A DNA stretch of 64,000 bases, from NCBI GenBank assembly GCA_037783545.1, contig JBBELK010000480.1, forward strand, positions 1,869,001-1,933,000. The letters run 5' to 3'. The notes beneath the pieces are model-generated. The model ran no database searches, had not been told where the DNA came from, and saw only the letters and a list, made by a program, of their open reading frames with translations. Positions 1-9,961 of the stretch are shown one piece after another. The translations under genes and the position numbers were made by a program. Within the stretch, counting starts at the first letter, position 1. Each line of letters begins with the position of its first letter. Source of the stretch: Henricia sp. BOLD:AAB3569. Taxonomy: Eukaryota; Echinodermata; Asteroidea; Spinulosida; Echinasteridae.

Positions 1-530
1 TAGGTCGAACCGTCCAGGGCAGGCTTATGGTCAAAGTACACGTATAGCAAGCACTCGTCCAATAAATCCGCACCCTTTTTAATATCGTAAATCCGCGCAA
101 ATTCACAGTAAGCATATACTACTGTAATCTATCAAAATCGGGATGCTGTTCTCCTATACTATTATTAAAAACTACCTAGTATATGAAAAAACAAATGAAA
201 GTCTTAATAATTTAGCAATTCATTATCGGTTAATTTATGTACTCGGAAAATTGGGTGACATTTTCCAAATTTAAAACGATTATGTATTAGTAGTAATGAC
301 ATTGGTTGCTAAAAAATACTTTAAGAGATTATTGGATTTTTTGTGGGGGTAATTTTCTTGGTATAATAAAATAAAGTTGTACAATTTCATTGGATTGGAA
401 TATGTCGTAATTCCTAATATTACATTTGCATATTTTGAACCACTTGCAAAAGTAATTTTAAAATCATTTAAAGAATTATAGACTAATTAAATGGAAACAT
501 TTATAATTTGTAAAAAAATATTTCAGGCTG
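1..530. other. AT-rich stretch, nothing recognised
   Basis: This half kilobase is AT-rich with many stops in all frames. I see no gene, repeat family member or RNA in it. Confidence 0.6.
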
Positions 531-532
531 CA

Positions 533-650
533 TGCTTTCGTGACCAGATTTTTCAAAAAAATTGATTTTGTTCTAACCTACACAACCACATAAAATACCT
601 CCCAAAAATGCTATCCATGGGAAGAAGACAGGAAATTTGCAATCTTCAAT
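533..650 (+). mobile_element. Fragment of TTAA family D
   Basis: The stretch starting CGTGACCAGATTTTTC, then a GATTTTGTTCTAACCTA block and a CCATGGGAAGAAGACAGG block, recurs at 31165-31519 and 63031-63345, where the borders are TTAA plus AGGAGCGTG. Here the outer end is eroded and the fragment runs directly into a family A hairpin core. Family membership rests on shared sequence; the superfamily is inferred. Confidence 0.6.
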
Positions 651-651
651 T

Positions 652-728
652 CGCGCGCGCCAAATTCGTGCCACGAAATACGCAGCTCCATAGCAAATGC
701 ATGGAGCTGCGTATTTCGTGGTACGAAT
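652..728. mobile_element. Family A hairpin core, ends missing
   Basis: The central palindrome of the family A element (GCGCGCCAAATTCGTG, CACGAAATACGCAGCTCCA and its reverse complement around a short loop) is present without the terminal AGGCACAGGCTCGTCAGC. It can fold into a nearly perfect stem of about 35 bp. Confidence 0.7.
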
Positions 729-1065
729 CGACTTGGCGAGATAATTTGTGCTACGAAGTCCACCTCCTGAATTCAATAAGTCGACTTAGTGAAATTTGTT
801 ACCAAGTCGATTGGACTTACATTTTCTTACCAAGTCGACTTGGTAGATGCAGACAGGCGATTTGGCAACAGAAACATCTCGTCAAGTCAAGTTATTGGTT
901 TCAGGAAGTCGGCTTGGCAACATAAAATAATCTATAGGAACTCGACTTGGCAAAATATTTTATCTCGCCAAGCTATTCGACATAATCAACGTTTAATATA
1001 AGTCAACTTGGTGAGATAAATGATCTCGTTATCTAAACAAATGGGATGGCAGTCACAGAGCGCCG
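718..1065. repeat. Degenerate AAGTCGACTTGG array
   Basis: The palindromic motif AAGTCGACTTGGC or its variants occurs about eight times at irregular 30-60 bp spacing, often followed by AAATAA or GAGATAA. The array ends in a block (GGGATGGCAGTCACAGAGC) that has a diverged copy at 25495-25515 after another TCGACTTGGCGAAATAA. It looks like the interior of a dispersed element with minisatellite-like amplification. No coding role is seen. Confidence 0.55.
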
Positions 1066-1165
1066 TAGTTTTCAGACAAAAAAATGGCGCCCGCGCGACG
1101 ATAACGGGGCGCCGCGCGCCGGAAAAATGGCAAATATAGAATCCCATAGCCGAGAGAATGATGAA

Positions 1166-1216
1166 GGTCAAACCATGGAGGAAGAAAACATACCTCCTCC
1201 ATGGTCAAACCCATCC
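1166..1216. repeat. Short inverted repeat (CCATGGAGGA hairpin)
   Basis: AGGTCAAACCATGGAGGA is followed about 12 bases later by its near-exact reverse complement. A related AACCATGGAGGAAGAAAA stretch is at 7190-7208, so this is probably the tip of a dispersed element. Confidence 0.5.
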
Positions 1217-1454
1217 TCTTGCAACAGTGCCCCTTTAACGCACTCCCTAACTCCTGCGTACAGCGGCCCTGTTGAAAAAGGCCCCATTTGGCGGTGGGAC
1301 TAGCGACAGAAATCTTGTCGCCTCTGCTGGACCAATCAGGACGCTTGCAGTGCATTGTAGCACGATTGCAGGCATTCAAATGTAACGCGCGCAGATTGTA
1401 AACACCGTGCATGCATGTGATACATGTACTCGGTAATGCTGGCCGTTGTCCGCG

Positions 1455-1515
1455 TCGACGATTGGCTGCTATTTAAAGCATACTGGGGAATCCGTTCCAT
1501 TACATTCGTCAGCAT
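1455..1515 (+). promoter_or_regulatory. Candidate RNA polymerase II core promoter
   Basis: An inverted CCAAT box (ATTGG at 1461-1465) sits just upstream of a TATA-like TATTTAAAG (1470-1478), with a pyrimidine-rich initiator-like TTACATTCGTCAG about 30 bases further on. Another CCAAT lies near 1331. No exon with a clear coding frame was found downstream, so the target is unknown and the call rests only on spacing of consensus motifs. Confidence 0.25.
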
Positions 1516-1559
1516 GCATCCCTGTTATTAATTTGAAAAACTGCGGAGTAAATAAGGTT

Positions 1560-3290
1560 CGTCGTTTGAAAGTTTGGTAGGAATGGGACAGTCATAAGGA
1601 ACGGAACCCAATACAATTTCTGGAAAGTATAGAAATTGTTTCTTTTCGGCATAACATGATCTAATTGATTAAATTACATCAAAATGACTCGGGCGTGAGT
1701 TGGCTCAATACAACAGCCGGCTCGCTCCACAGATTTGCGTGTATTTCCTCAGGGTATTGTCACGTCGCTTTGCAGGGTGAAAATTCCCTGAGATCTCAGG
1801 ATGGGTCAAACCGTACCATCCAAAGGAGAATAGTAATTCGTGTGCACGTATACGATTTTAATTAATTTCTATAAACCTTTTCATGCAATCACCGACCTTG
1901 AATCTGTACCTATACATGTCACATTGCGTCACACTCTTTTGGGAATTTGGGAAGGGTCCGGATTGGTTTTGTGTCCCAAGCATCCGTAGCAAAGACCAAA
2001 AAATGTGAGCATGTTTATAACATATCACTTTGGGATTTTTGGTCACAAACAAGTTTTTAACTTAGTACAAATCAGAAAACAAGAGGGCGCTCGATAAAGA
2101 TAACTGCGAACAACGTTTGACACGAACAAAGACTTCCCGTGACTGTGACGTCATACGATCGATAAGGTCTATATTCAACATCTCTGCAAGTTCCCGGGAA
2201 AATGGCTCTACGAAATAATTTCCCAAAATAGGTACTACTCAAAAGCGTCCATGTCTGAAAATTATCCCTCCATTGCAGGGCAAAATAGGACACATTTTCA
2301 GCTTTCTTTTCATCCATATTTCCAAGAGTTGCGAGTGTAGCCTACAGACCAAGTGTAAACACCCCTTTCTTTATAACATGTTAGATTTTGGGCCATAAAA
2401 ACGTTTTGTCCTCAAATTATTTTAATTTACAGAAAAGTGCGAGGATCCGCCAGCTGTTCAGTGTAGGGCTCTTAGTGTTCTAGATTGGTTCCCGATCCCT
2501 ATAGATTGGTTCGCTTATTGTGAAAATATAGGGATCGGTAAAGGGCAGCCATGACGGGCAGAATTCTGCCCGTCACGTGGTTATTATTATTAATTTTTTT
2601 TAAGTAAGTGCGCAGATTTTGCATTGATATTTGTAACTTGGCCGTGCGTGTCGAACATATCCAATTATGTAAATAAAGTACATTGCCTAAAGCAAAGGGC
2701 TTGGCCAATTTTTAAATATAAAAAGCACAATGCGCACGCGCAAAGACGACCAATTACAGATCAAGATGAAGCGCCCTTTACCTGTCCTTATATTCTCCTG
2801 TGTGGAATATGTGGACGGGAACCAGTCTATTAGTGTTCCATCCAGAATAGTCTGGTACTACCTTAATTAGCAGTTTTAATTTTAGATATAAAAAAAATAA
2901 TAATTTAAGGAACGACCAGGAAAGGCGTCTGATTTCTGGCCCATTTAATCTGGCAGTCGCAGCTGACGACAAATGCAGATTATGTTACCCGTGAAAACAT
3001 GACATGATGCGCACAAGTGGCCACCCCTGAGTTTGAAATTCCATACGGCAGTTCGTATTACGACTACAGTTAATTTGCCTTGGACAGTTGTGGTACAAGC
3101 TGGCGAACACGAGACACACTAATGCTCTCCGTCCTTATGCATACAACACGCAGACATCCCTTCAGCCATTTTATTTTTAAAAAAATATAGAGCCTCTACA
3201 ACTGACGTCACATGGTATTTTGCATAATCAAATAAATTAGACACAGCAGCGTCGCCAGACTTTTTAAAGTGGGTGGGACAAGGGCAATAT
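1560..3290. other. No gene recognised; one family L fragment
   Basis: No supported gene. Around 2520-2575 there is a piece (CAGCCATGACGGGCAGAATTCTGCCCGTCA) resembling the ends of the family L element at 8573-8732, containing the perfect 16-bp palindrome GGGCAGAATTCTGCCC. The rest is unassigned. Confidence 0.5.
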
Positions 3291-3299
3291 TGTAGTCGA

Positions 3300-3860
3300 G
3301 TAACCAATATCGGTCCGAGTCCTAGCCTCGAGTCCGAGTCTCGAGTCATTAGCCTCGAGTCCGAGTCTCGAGTCATTAGCCTGAGTCCGAGTCTCGAGTC
3401 ATTAGCCTCGAGTCCGAGTCCGAGTCGTAGCTATTCTTATATAGCGCTTTATAACCGGAGGATCAAAACGCTGTTACCATTATTACCGCTGCCATCATCA
3501 GAGTCATTTCACTCCGTCTATAGGGACACGAGTCACATGTTTGCCAAATTAATGAAACTGAATCTGCTATAGTTTCGTTTACACAATGTTAAACGATGAC
3601 GTGCTCGTGCTGTTCTTGCCGGCATGGTATACTGTGGCAGTGTACATATTTACACGTCGGACTGTGTTTTGTATTTTCCCCCCAAGAATCTAGTAAGCGC
3701 GCGAATATATAACTGGGTTTTTTTATATGCGACTCGTGAGTCACGAGTCACAATGTTCGAGTCTGAGTCATCATTGTCGAGTCCGAGTCATTTTCCAATG
3801 TGACTCGAGTCGAGTCCGAGTCACGAAAATGGTGACTCGAGCTGGACTCGAGTCCGAACA
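3300..3860. repeat. GAGTC/CCGAGTCT minisatellite in two blocks
   Basis: Blocks at 3300-3430 and 3730-3860 are built from CGAGTCCGAGTCTCGAGTCATTAGC-like units that reduce to repeats of GAGTC. The two blocks flank about 300 bp of non-repetitive DNA. A related AAGTC/GAGTC array lies inside the hAT-type element at 53138-53552, so this is likely an older member whose ends I cannot recognise. Confidence 0.7.
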
Positions 3861-5600
3861 TGTTGAGCAGCAACTTCAAACCAGTCACATAACCCAAAAT
3901 CGTTTCTCTACTTTCTTGAATGCATCAGTGCAGTTTGGAAACGATCCAGTTTTCAAAGTTGACATCGATTTCAAGTCAAAAAAACACGTTCTATTTCGTT
4001 ATTTTGACGAAAATTCACTATGACTACATGTTTCAACATGTTCATTTTAACATGTAATTTCGGATGGTCCAGCTTAAAAATGCACAGAGTAATGTGCGAG
4101 GTATTCCAGGTACCGCACAGACTTTCGCGCCGGTTACTATGGACCAGCTTGCACCCCCTGGAAACGGCCCGATTTTCCAGATGTTTGAATTAGTCTGGTG
4201 CTTGAATTACTCACATGCGATGGCCATAGCGTGAAGGCGAGAGTCTAGGTTTGATGCAAATCTATCACGCAACTAGTCTATTGGAGTTTGCAAATTATTT
4301 CCTGTTTTCTGCCCATGAATAGTACTTTGGGGAGGTATTTTATATGAAATCCAATTTTCTCAAAAATTTTCCTGTTTTCTTCCTATAAATAGTACTTTGG
4401 TGAGGTATTTTATATGAAATTCAATTTCTCGAAAAATCTGAACCATTCCTTTAATCACTCATCCGAGGTTATCCCAGTTGCTTGGCGCGTGCCGGCCATG
4501 CCAGGCACGCGCATAATATAATCATATCATGAATAATGCATGAGGTTAGGACAACGCATGCGCATATCTGTACCTCGATGGTGTTTTTCAGCACGCCAGC
4601 TGCATGCAGGAAGCTATGTTACATGTGCTGCATGCATTCGATTGCATCTCGACATCACAAACTGCACAAGTGTACAATGTACCTACGCAACGAACATCTG
4701 TGCTTGCTGTCATGGTAGAGCAAAATGACAAAAACATTTCTCCATTGCATCAGTATCGCCAGCTGCTCGCCATATAAATACAGAGCGTGTTTTCTCCTAC
4801 ATAACACCAAGGTACGTAAACAAACGACTCAGGGAATAGAAAAGTATGTTTACACCAAATCTAGTGGTAGAACTCGTATAATTTTTGTATTCGTGTTTTG
4901 TTCAACTTCAAGGAGGAAATGCTGTTCCCTGTTTCCGTGTGAGGTATCGTTTCTGCACGCTGTTTCTCATTAACTGCACATGCTGGGAAAGGCTACACAA
5001 ATATACATGTGGAGAACGCTGCGTGCGTGGATGACATGTTTGTAAAAATATATCAACAGAGATATTTCTGTAAATTGTTTTGATGTTGCATGTATAGGCT
5101 GAGCATCATTTGCGAATATGATGCATTGTATGCAGAAAACCTTGTGTAAAATTACGTAAATCTGTTAAATTTGAGGGTAGAAAAATCACAAAATATAACA
5201 ACCATGGCGCCATTTAGAATGGGCTGTAAAATGACGGCGACCATTTTGAGGAAGTAAAGGGTGGTGTTACAAGTCAGAGGAGCTACGGTTGAGGTTTACG
5301 GACAAAGGAAACCATCGGGGTCTTTGTTGTGATTTGAGCTGGCAGGCTGCAGCGCCCGTTTGACGGGGTAGCAGCTGCTCTTAACTGCTCGGTTGCTCGT
5401 GAACAGAATGCTCGGTGTTCTAATAAACCGCGGGGTATAAGCCTGGTGCGTTTTAGGTTTTACAACAGAGCTAAATTATTACCCAGAATAGATTTTTGAA
5501 ATGATTTCAATGGGGTTCTTTATGCACAGATCAGTACAATATGTTGTCACCGCTGGGACCCTCAAACAAAGCCTGACATTTGATGAAGTATTATGTTTGA
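3861..5600. other. No gene recognised; family D fragments
   Basis: Two adjacent partial copies of the family D interior lie at about 4283-4452 (each with a CCTGTTTTCT, TAGTACTTTGG, GAGGTATTTTATATGAAAT order). Otherwise the stretch has only short open frames and no recognised RNA or gene. Confidence 0.5.
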
Positions 5601-5630
5601 GTGACCATTGTACGTGTGCAGTCTAATACT

Positions 5631-5898
5631 AGACCGTATCGAATAGCTGCCATCTTGGAGGGCAGTTTCTTTCATATGCAGCACGATATGTGGCAGAGGG
5701 CATCCCCCTACCATTGTTCCCCCATTGTGTCTCAAACATCCAAGGAATTTCTTTCAGATTTTAGGGGGTTTGGTGCGTTAACAAAAGATTGTGTTGAGGT
5801 ATAGGGGCGTTAGGGGGGAGTCCCTCTGCCACATATCGTGCTGGGTATAATTTCTTTGTTCTTTGAGGACATGCATGGTTGCATGTGTGGTGCTTGAC
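5631..5898. mobile_element. Family G element interrupted by family F
   Basis: The left end AGACCGTATCGAATAGC and the internal GCAGTTTCTTT and GAGGACATGCATG blocks match the complete family G copies at 9384 and 13934. The block is split by a family F element, and TTTCTTT is repeated on both sides of the insertion. The right terminus is missing. Confidence 0.65.
5673..5850. mobile_element. Family F inverted-repeat element, copy 1
   Basis: Terminal inverted repeats CAGCACGATATGTGGCAGAG and its complement enclose about 120 bp with the conserved block TGTGTCTCAAACATCCAAGG. Copies 2 and 3 are at 18980 and 24145. It is nested in a family G element. Too short for a transposase; non-autonomous. Confidence 0.75.
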
Positions 5899-6052
5899 AT
5901 AGACAGTCGAAGTGTGACGTGGTTGGCATGGCAATTGGTTCTAAACTATCGTGGACTATTGCAAAGCAGAGGGACACGGTTCAGTGATTTTTAGTGTAGA
6001 GCCATTTGCCTAGGCAACCAACAAAAGATGACGTATTCCCTTCGGAATACCA
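5896..6052. mobile_element. Family P element, diverged copy
   Basis: Shares the order GTGACGTGGTT..., GGTTCAGTGATTTTTAGTGTAGA, CTAGGCAACCAAC, GATGACGTATT with better copies at 23298, 25279, 29449, 36468 and 38310. This copy is diverged. Function of the family is unknown; length about 155 bp and TGACG-containing ends suggest a short inverted-repeat transposon. Confidence 0.5.
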
Positions 6053-7220
6053 ATTTAAATGTCAAGAGTTGCCCTACTGCAACTATTCGATATATACGGT
6101 CTATAGTTTCGCCAGCCCAGACGCCAACTTTAAAGCCGCTAGACCCATCTGCTCAAAACGTTTGATAAGCCCTTGCTGTGGTTTGTTAAATTATTTGAAC
6201 GATTTTAATAATTTTAAATGATTTTAATTATTAGAAACAAAAATTGATCATCGGATTATCAAAATTAAAATAGACTGCTAGTAACATTTTTTATACTTGA
6301 AGTAAACAAAGCGAATTAACTATGCAAACTGAAAAGTCCCAGCTTTAATCCTAGGGGGAGTCAAATTCCTTGGTTTGTTTTTGTCTATGGTTTAAAATAG
6401 CGCACAGATTCTGTTTATGTATTTAGCAATTCATCCCCCCCCCCCCCCCCCCCACCCCCTCCCCCCACACACACACTCCTAAAACAATCATGTTCCTTAA
6501 AGGACGCGGAATTCCAGGAACTGGGAAATGTTAAAATGTAAAATGCCGGCCATCAACTTTATCTGTCACTAGTTTTTTTCAAATTTATGTGAAATAATTA
6601 TTTTTTTTCAAAAAGTAAACAATTCATCATATGATTTTATAACGCGTTATAAGTTGCCCCTTTAAGGGTATGAATTTTACAAAGTAGGCCTAGTTCCCTT
6701 TCGGACAAGAACTTAAAAATCATTCGACGACCCAAAGAAAAACATTTGAGAAGTCAACTGGGCAAAGTAAGGCACGTCGGTCTGATGGTTAAAATGAGCC
6801 AATTTTGTCTTTTTTGTCTAAAAATGAAACGATCTTCTCAAGCTGGAGGACAACATTAGTCGGTCCACTAATAATGTTGAAAGAAAGACCATCTTAACTG
6901 CCTTTGAAATTGATCTGTTTGCGGTGCACGATGGGGGAAGTAGGTGGGAGGGATCGGTTCAAACATACCCGGGAGGGCTTGATCAGCCTAAATTGATCGA
7001 TATGATGACCCACATAGTGGGATTGAGTTTCGTTTAGGAAAACAAAAATTGGGAATCGAAACCATGGAGCAACACAAATATATGCGATACAAAAGTCTCA
7101 GATTATACGTCCTAGTCATAGCCGTACGCATGCATGCAAAAGCCGTGGTATTCGTATAGGATGCTGCGAAAATCTATATTTCAGGCGTATAACCATGGAG
7201 GAAGAAAAATTGTATAACTC
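6053..7220. other. No gene recognised; poly-C tract
   Basis: A run of 19 C at 6435-6453 followed by C-rich and CA-repeat sequence to about 6475 is the only notable item. No coding or RNA feature is supported here. Confidence 0.55.
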
Positions 7221-7223
7221 GGG

Positions 7224-7364
7224 TTAAAGGCACAGGCTCGTCAGCAATGCGTGCGCGCCGAAGTTGTGCCAGGAATTACGCAGCTCCACAGCAAAGGCAT
7301 GGAGCTGCGTATTTCGTGGCACGAATTTGGCGCGCGCGCATTGCTGACGAGCCTGTGCCTTTAA
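7224..7364. mobile_element. Family A hairpin element with TTAA borders
   Basis: Complete copy, about 140 bp. Both ends read TTAA then AGGCACAGGCTCGTCAGC in inverted orientation, and almost the whole element is one palindrome closing on the loop around AGCAAAGGCATGG. TTAA borders with AGG-starting ends fit a Kolobok-like non-autonomous element; piggyBac also uses TTAA but normally has C-rich ends. It has no coding capacity and depends on a transposase elsewhere. Confidence 0.85.
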
Positions 7365-7378
7365 ATGAAACGTGACCA

Positions 7379-7518
7379 GGGTCCTATATTTCATAAAGCC
7401 CACTTAGAAACATTCCTAAATAAACATTCTTAACTCATGTTTTTGAAGATAGGAAAATTAGATTTTATTGTTCCTAAATCCACTTAAGAATGTTATTAAC
7501 TTTTATGAAATAGGGCCC
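7379..7518. mobile_element. Short element with GGGCCCTATTTCATAAA ends
   Basis: Inverted ends GGTCCTATATTTCATAAAG and CTTTTATGAAATAGGGCCC enclose an AT-rich interior of about 100 bp. It lies between GTGACCAG and a following CAGGTTTTTCACC, which together form the conserved start of family D, so the element inserted into a D copy. Confidence 0.75.
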
Positions 7519-7740
7519 AGGTTTTTCACCAAAAAATTGGATTTCGTTCTAACCTAACAATCATGTAAAACACTGGATTATTTAGTTTACTTAAGTGGAT
7601 TTTTGACGATATCCCTAGAAATACCTATACGGATTGAGGGCGCGAAATTTCAGAATGTAAAATGAGAAAGATACGACACATGATATGGTATCAAAATCTC
7701 AACACCCATGAAAAAATCTGGGTGCAAGGTGCGTTCAGAC
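7519..7740 (+). mobile_element. Family D copy, interior part
   Basis: Continues the D copy interrupted at 7379: GGATTTCGTTCTAACCTAAC, ATTGAGGGCGCGAAATTTC, ATGGTATCAAAATCTCAACA in the same order as at 31165 and 63031. The right end beyond the AACACCCATG block is replaced by the next element. Confidence 0.65.
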
Positions 7741-8296
7741 GATCGTTGTTAACTCGTTTAGTAGTGGTCACTCGTAAGCTCGTAAGTAGTGACCATGTGT
7801 GTGGACGCAGGCACTTACAAGTTACCAACGACGATGTACCCACGAGAAATCACACATGTGTACATTAATACGTACGCACTGTGGACGTTTCTTTGTATTC
7901 GTGCACTTAAGAGAATTGGTCGGAAAATCGTTGTTTTCTCCAAATTCTTCCCTCATCCACCCCAATTTTTTCCTAATCCATGTTTCTAAACTTTACTCCT
8001 GAACCCTAACCTTTTTTTTTAACCCTCCACCCCCACCCTAACCTCTTTTCCCAAGTTTGGTCAACCTGACTGTGGACTTGAGCGAACGAGTGCAAGTCCA
8101 CAATCCGTCACTTTTTCCCGCAAATTGTGGACTTGAATGGGTTTCGAGTCCACAGTGCGACCGCAATGCCCACACATTGGTATGGGTCGTGTGCATGCTT
8201 GCGCGTCGTTGTTAAAGCACCGTGTGGACACGAGTCGTTGTTAGTGGGACTGTCGTTGTTAACTTTACCTTCGAAGGTATAGTGCCTGTCTGAACA
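7727..8296. mobile_element. Possible 570-bp element with GCGTTCAGAC ends
   Basis: GTGCGTTCAGAC at the left and GTCTGAACATG at the right are imperfect inverted ends, and motifs such as CGTTGTTAAC, GTGTGGACGC and TTGTGGACTTGA recur in both halves in mixed orientation. The borders are uncertain. No open frame of interest. Confidence 0.35.
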
Positions 8297-8572
8297 TGGC
8301 TATAGACCTTTCTAAATTCTTTCATTATTCTTCGAGACGGACATGCACTTGATCTTTGGAACTTTGCAGATTACCTTGTTATAACAGGAACCTTGTATTA
8401 TCAGGAACGAAAACAAAGAAGAACAAAGGTTTGGGAGCTAAGGTTTTCCTTGTTCCAAGCCTCTGTGAAGTTTTTGCTTGATTTCATAATATTCGTTGTT
8501 TCAGGCGGCTTTTGACACCTAGGCCTATTGGTTTGGGAAAACTGCGATAAAAAAATTGTCACTCTAATTCCA

Positions 8573-8732
8573 TATATATATAGACCCCTTGCAGGGGCGG
8601 CCATGACAGGGGGCAGTCACATTATCGGCGTGCGTCATGCACGAGTAGGCACTTTGTGGATCTATTGTCACATCGTTGAAATATGAAAAACTACCCCCTG
8701 TCATGGCCGCCAGTACAAAGGGTCTATATATA
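8573..8732. mobile_element. Family L inverted-repeat element
   Basis: About 45-bp inverted arms (TATATATAGACCC, GCGGCCATGACAGGGGG) enclose an interior whose CACTTTGTGGATCTATTGTC block recurs in reverse at 63365-63440. A fragment is at about 2520. Size about 160 bp, no coding capacity. Confidence 0.75.
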
Positions 8733-9383
8733 GTTCAAAGAATAAACCGCTGACCTTACTGACCCTATTAAGAAAACAACCAAGGGAACTAAAGAATAAA
8801 CGGAAGCTTAGAGAGGAAATGGCAAAACGCAGAGTAATTTAATATGCTCCTTTAATTTCCGCCGAACGGATGTCCCCTGTGGGATACATTAAAACCATTT
8901 GGGCTCATTTGCAATTCTCACGTCGATAAAATTTCGCAGAAAATCCATCTTAGATTAAGCTCCTCAGTGACGTCACGTTAAGGCTTTGTCCTCCGTGTTC
9001 ATTCATGGGTTATAATTTGCATCCATCGTCGCATAATTTACTTATTCACATCCAAAGGCGATTTTGCGGAATTTGAGACATCCTTTTTGAAAACATCTTT
9101 TTAATTTAACAATTTGTGAATATGAAGAGAAGGTGCCTAATTGCCCGGTTGGCAGAATTACAAACAATTATATTTAAAAAAACAAAACAAAAAAACATGT
9201 GAAATAAAATTGCGCAATTTATTCTCTAAATGTAAAAAATACTTATTTGGAGCCATTTCAGGAGACTGCTCAATTTGGAGTGGATATTTCACTCTTTTAG
9301 AGTGCCTGGTTTTTCGCTTTTAAAAAGAGTTAAAACCCACATTTAAAAACGTATAAACTTCACTCTGAAACGAGATGTCCTCA
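8733..9383. other. No gene recognised
   Basis: Upstream intergenic DNA with short frames only. A GTGACGTCACG palindrome (CRE-like) is at about 8968. A mild inverted structure with AGAGTG and CACTCT motifs is at 9280-9370. Neither supports a feature call. Confidence 0.5.
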
Positions 9384-9592
9384 TAGACCGTATCGAATAT
9401 AGCTGCCGTCTTGTAGGGCGAGTTTTGATATTTAAATTGGTCAACAATGCAAGCACAAAATGTGCAACCATGCATGTCTTCACGGAACCAAAAAACTGCC
9501 CTACAAGATGGCAGCTATAATAATAATGGACATTTATAATGCGCCGTTATCCATCAAAAAAGATGCTCATGGCGCTATTCAATACGGTATAA
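9384..9592. mobile_element. Family G element upstream of the receptor
   Basis: Ends AGACCGTATCGAATA and its complement (GCGCTATTCAATACGG) are flanked by TA. The interior carries GTCAACAATGCAAGCACAA and GTGCAACCATGCATGTC, as in the copy at 13934. It has a second inverted block (GCCGTCTTGTAGGGC against GCCCTACAAGATGGC). It lies about 370 bp before the receptor start codon, so it could sit in or near the promoter. Confidence 0.75.
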
Positions 9593-9961
9593 TATGGCCG
9601 TTGAAAGACCTATATAATGACATGATAAATTGGTCTAACGAACAAATTAATGCATGTCAGAAGCAGAACTATAATGTCCAGAAGATGGCACGTGCCCCAG
9701 ACGCAATTTAGTTTGATTCAGAGCATTTTGACATTTATTCCAGGTACAGTTATCAATGACTGTCGATGAGTGGGGCTTATGACACTATCGTGGCCTTGGT
9801 GTAACTGCGTGATGCCTCATTGCTGTGATGTACGCACCGCGGACGATGTGATTTGGCTGATTACACTCCGCGGGATCTTAAGACAGATGCCCGCTCCTTG
9901 TGACACGTAATCCCACAGCGGTTTCATCCTTGAAGTTCCTCAGAGCTCACCCTGAGATCCC
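9593..9961 (+). other. Upstream region of the receptor gene
   Basis: No TATA box stands out. GC content rises over the last 150 bases (CGCACCGCGG, CTCCGCGGGATC), as expected for a 5' untranslated leader or CpG promoter. There is an in-frame TGA at 9953-9955, three codons before the ATG at 9962, so the coding region cannot extend upstream without an intron. Confidence 0.4.

Noticed and set aside
3201..3215. CRE-like TGACGTCA sites as promoters of unknown genes
   Set aside because: The motif is frequent here, partly because it is in the ends of family P elements; alone it does not support a promoter.
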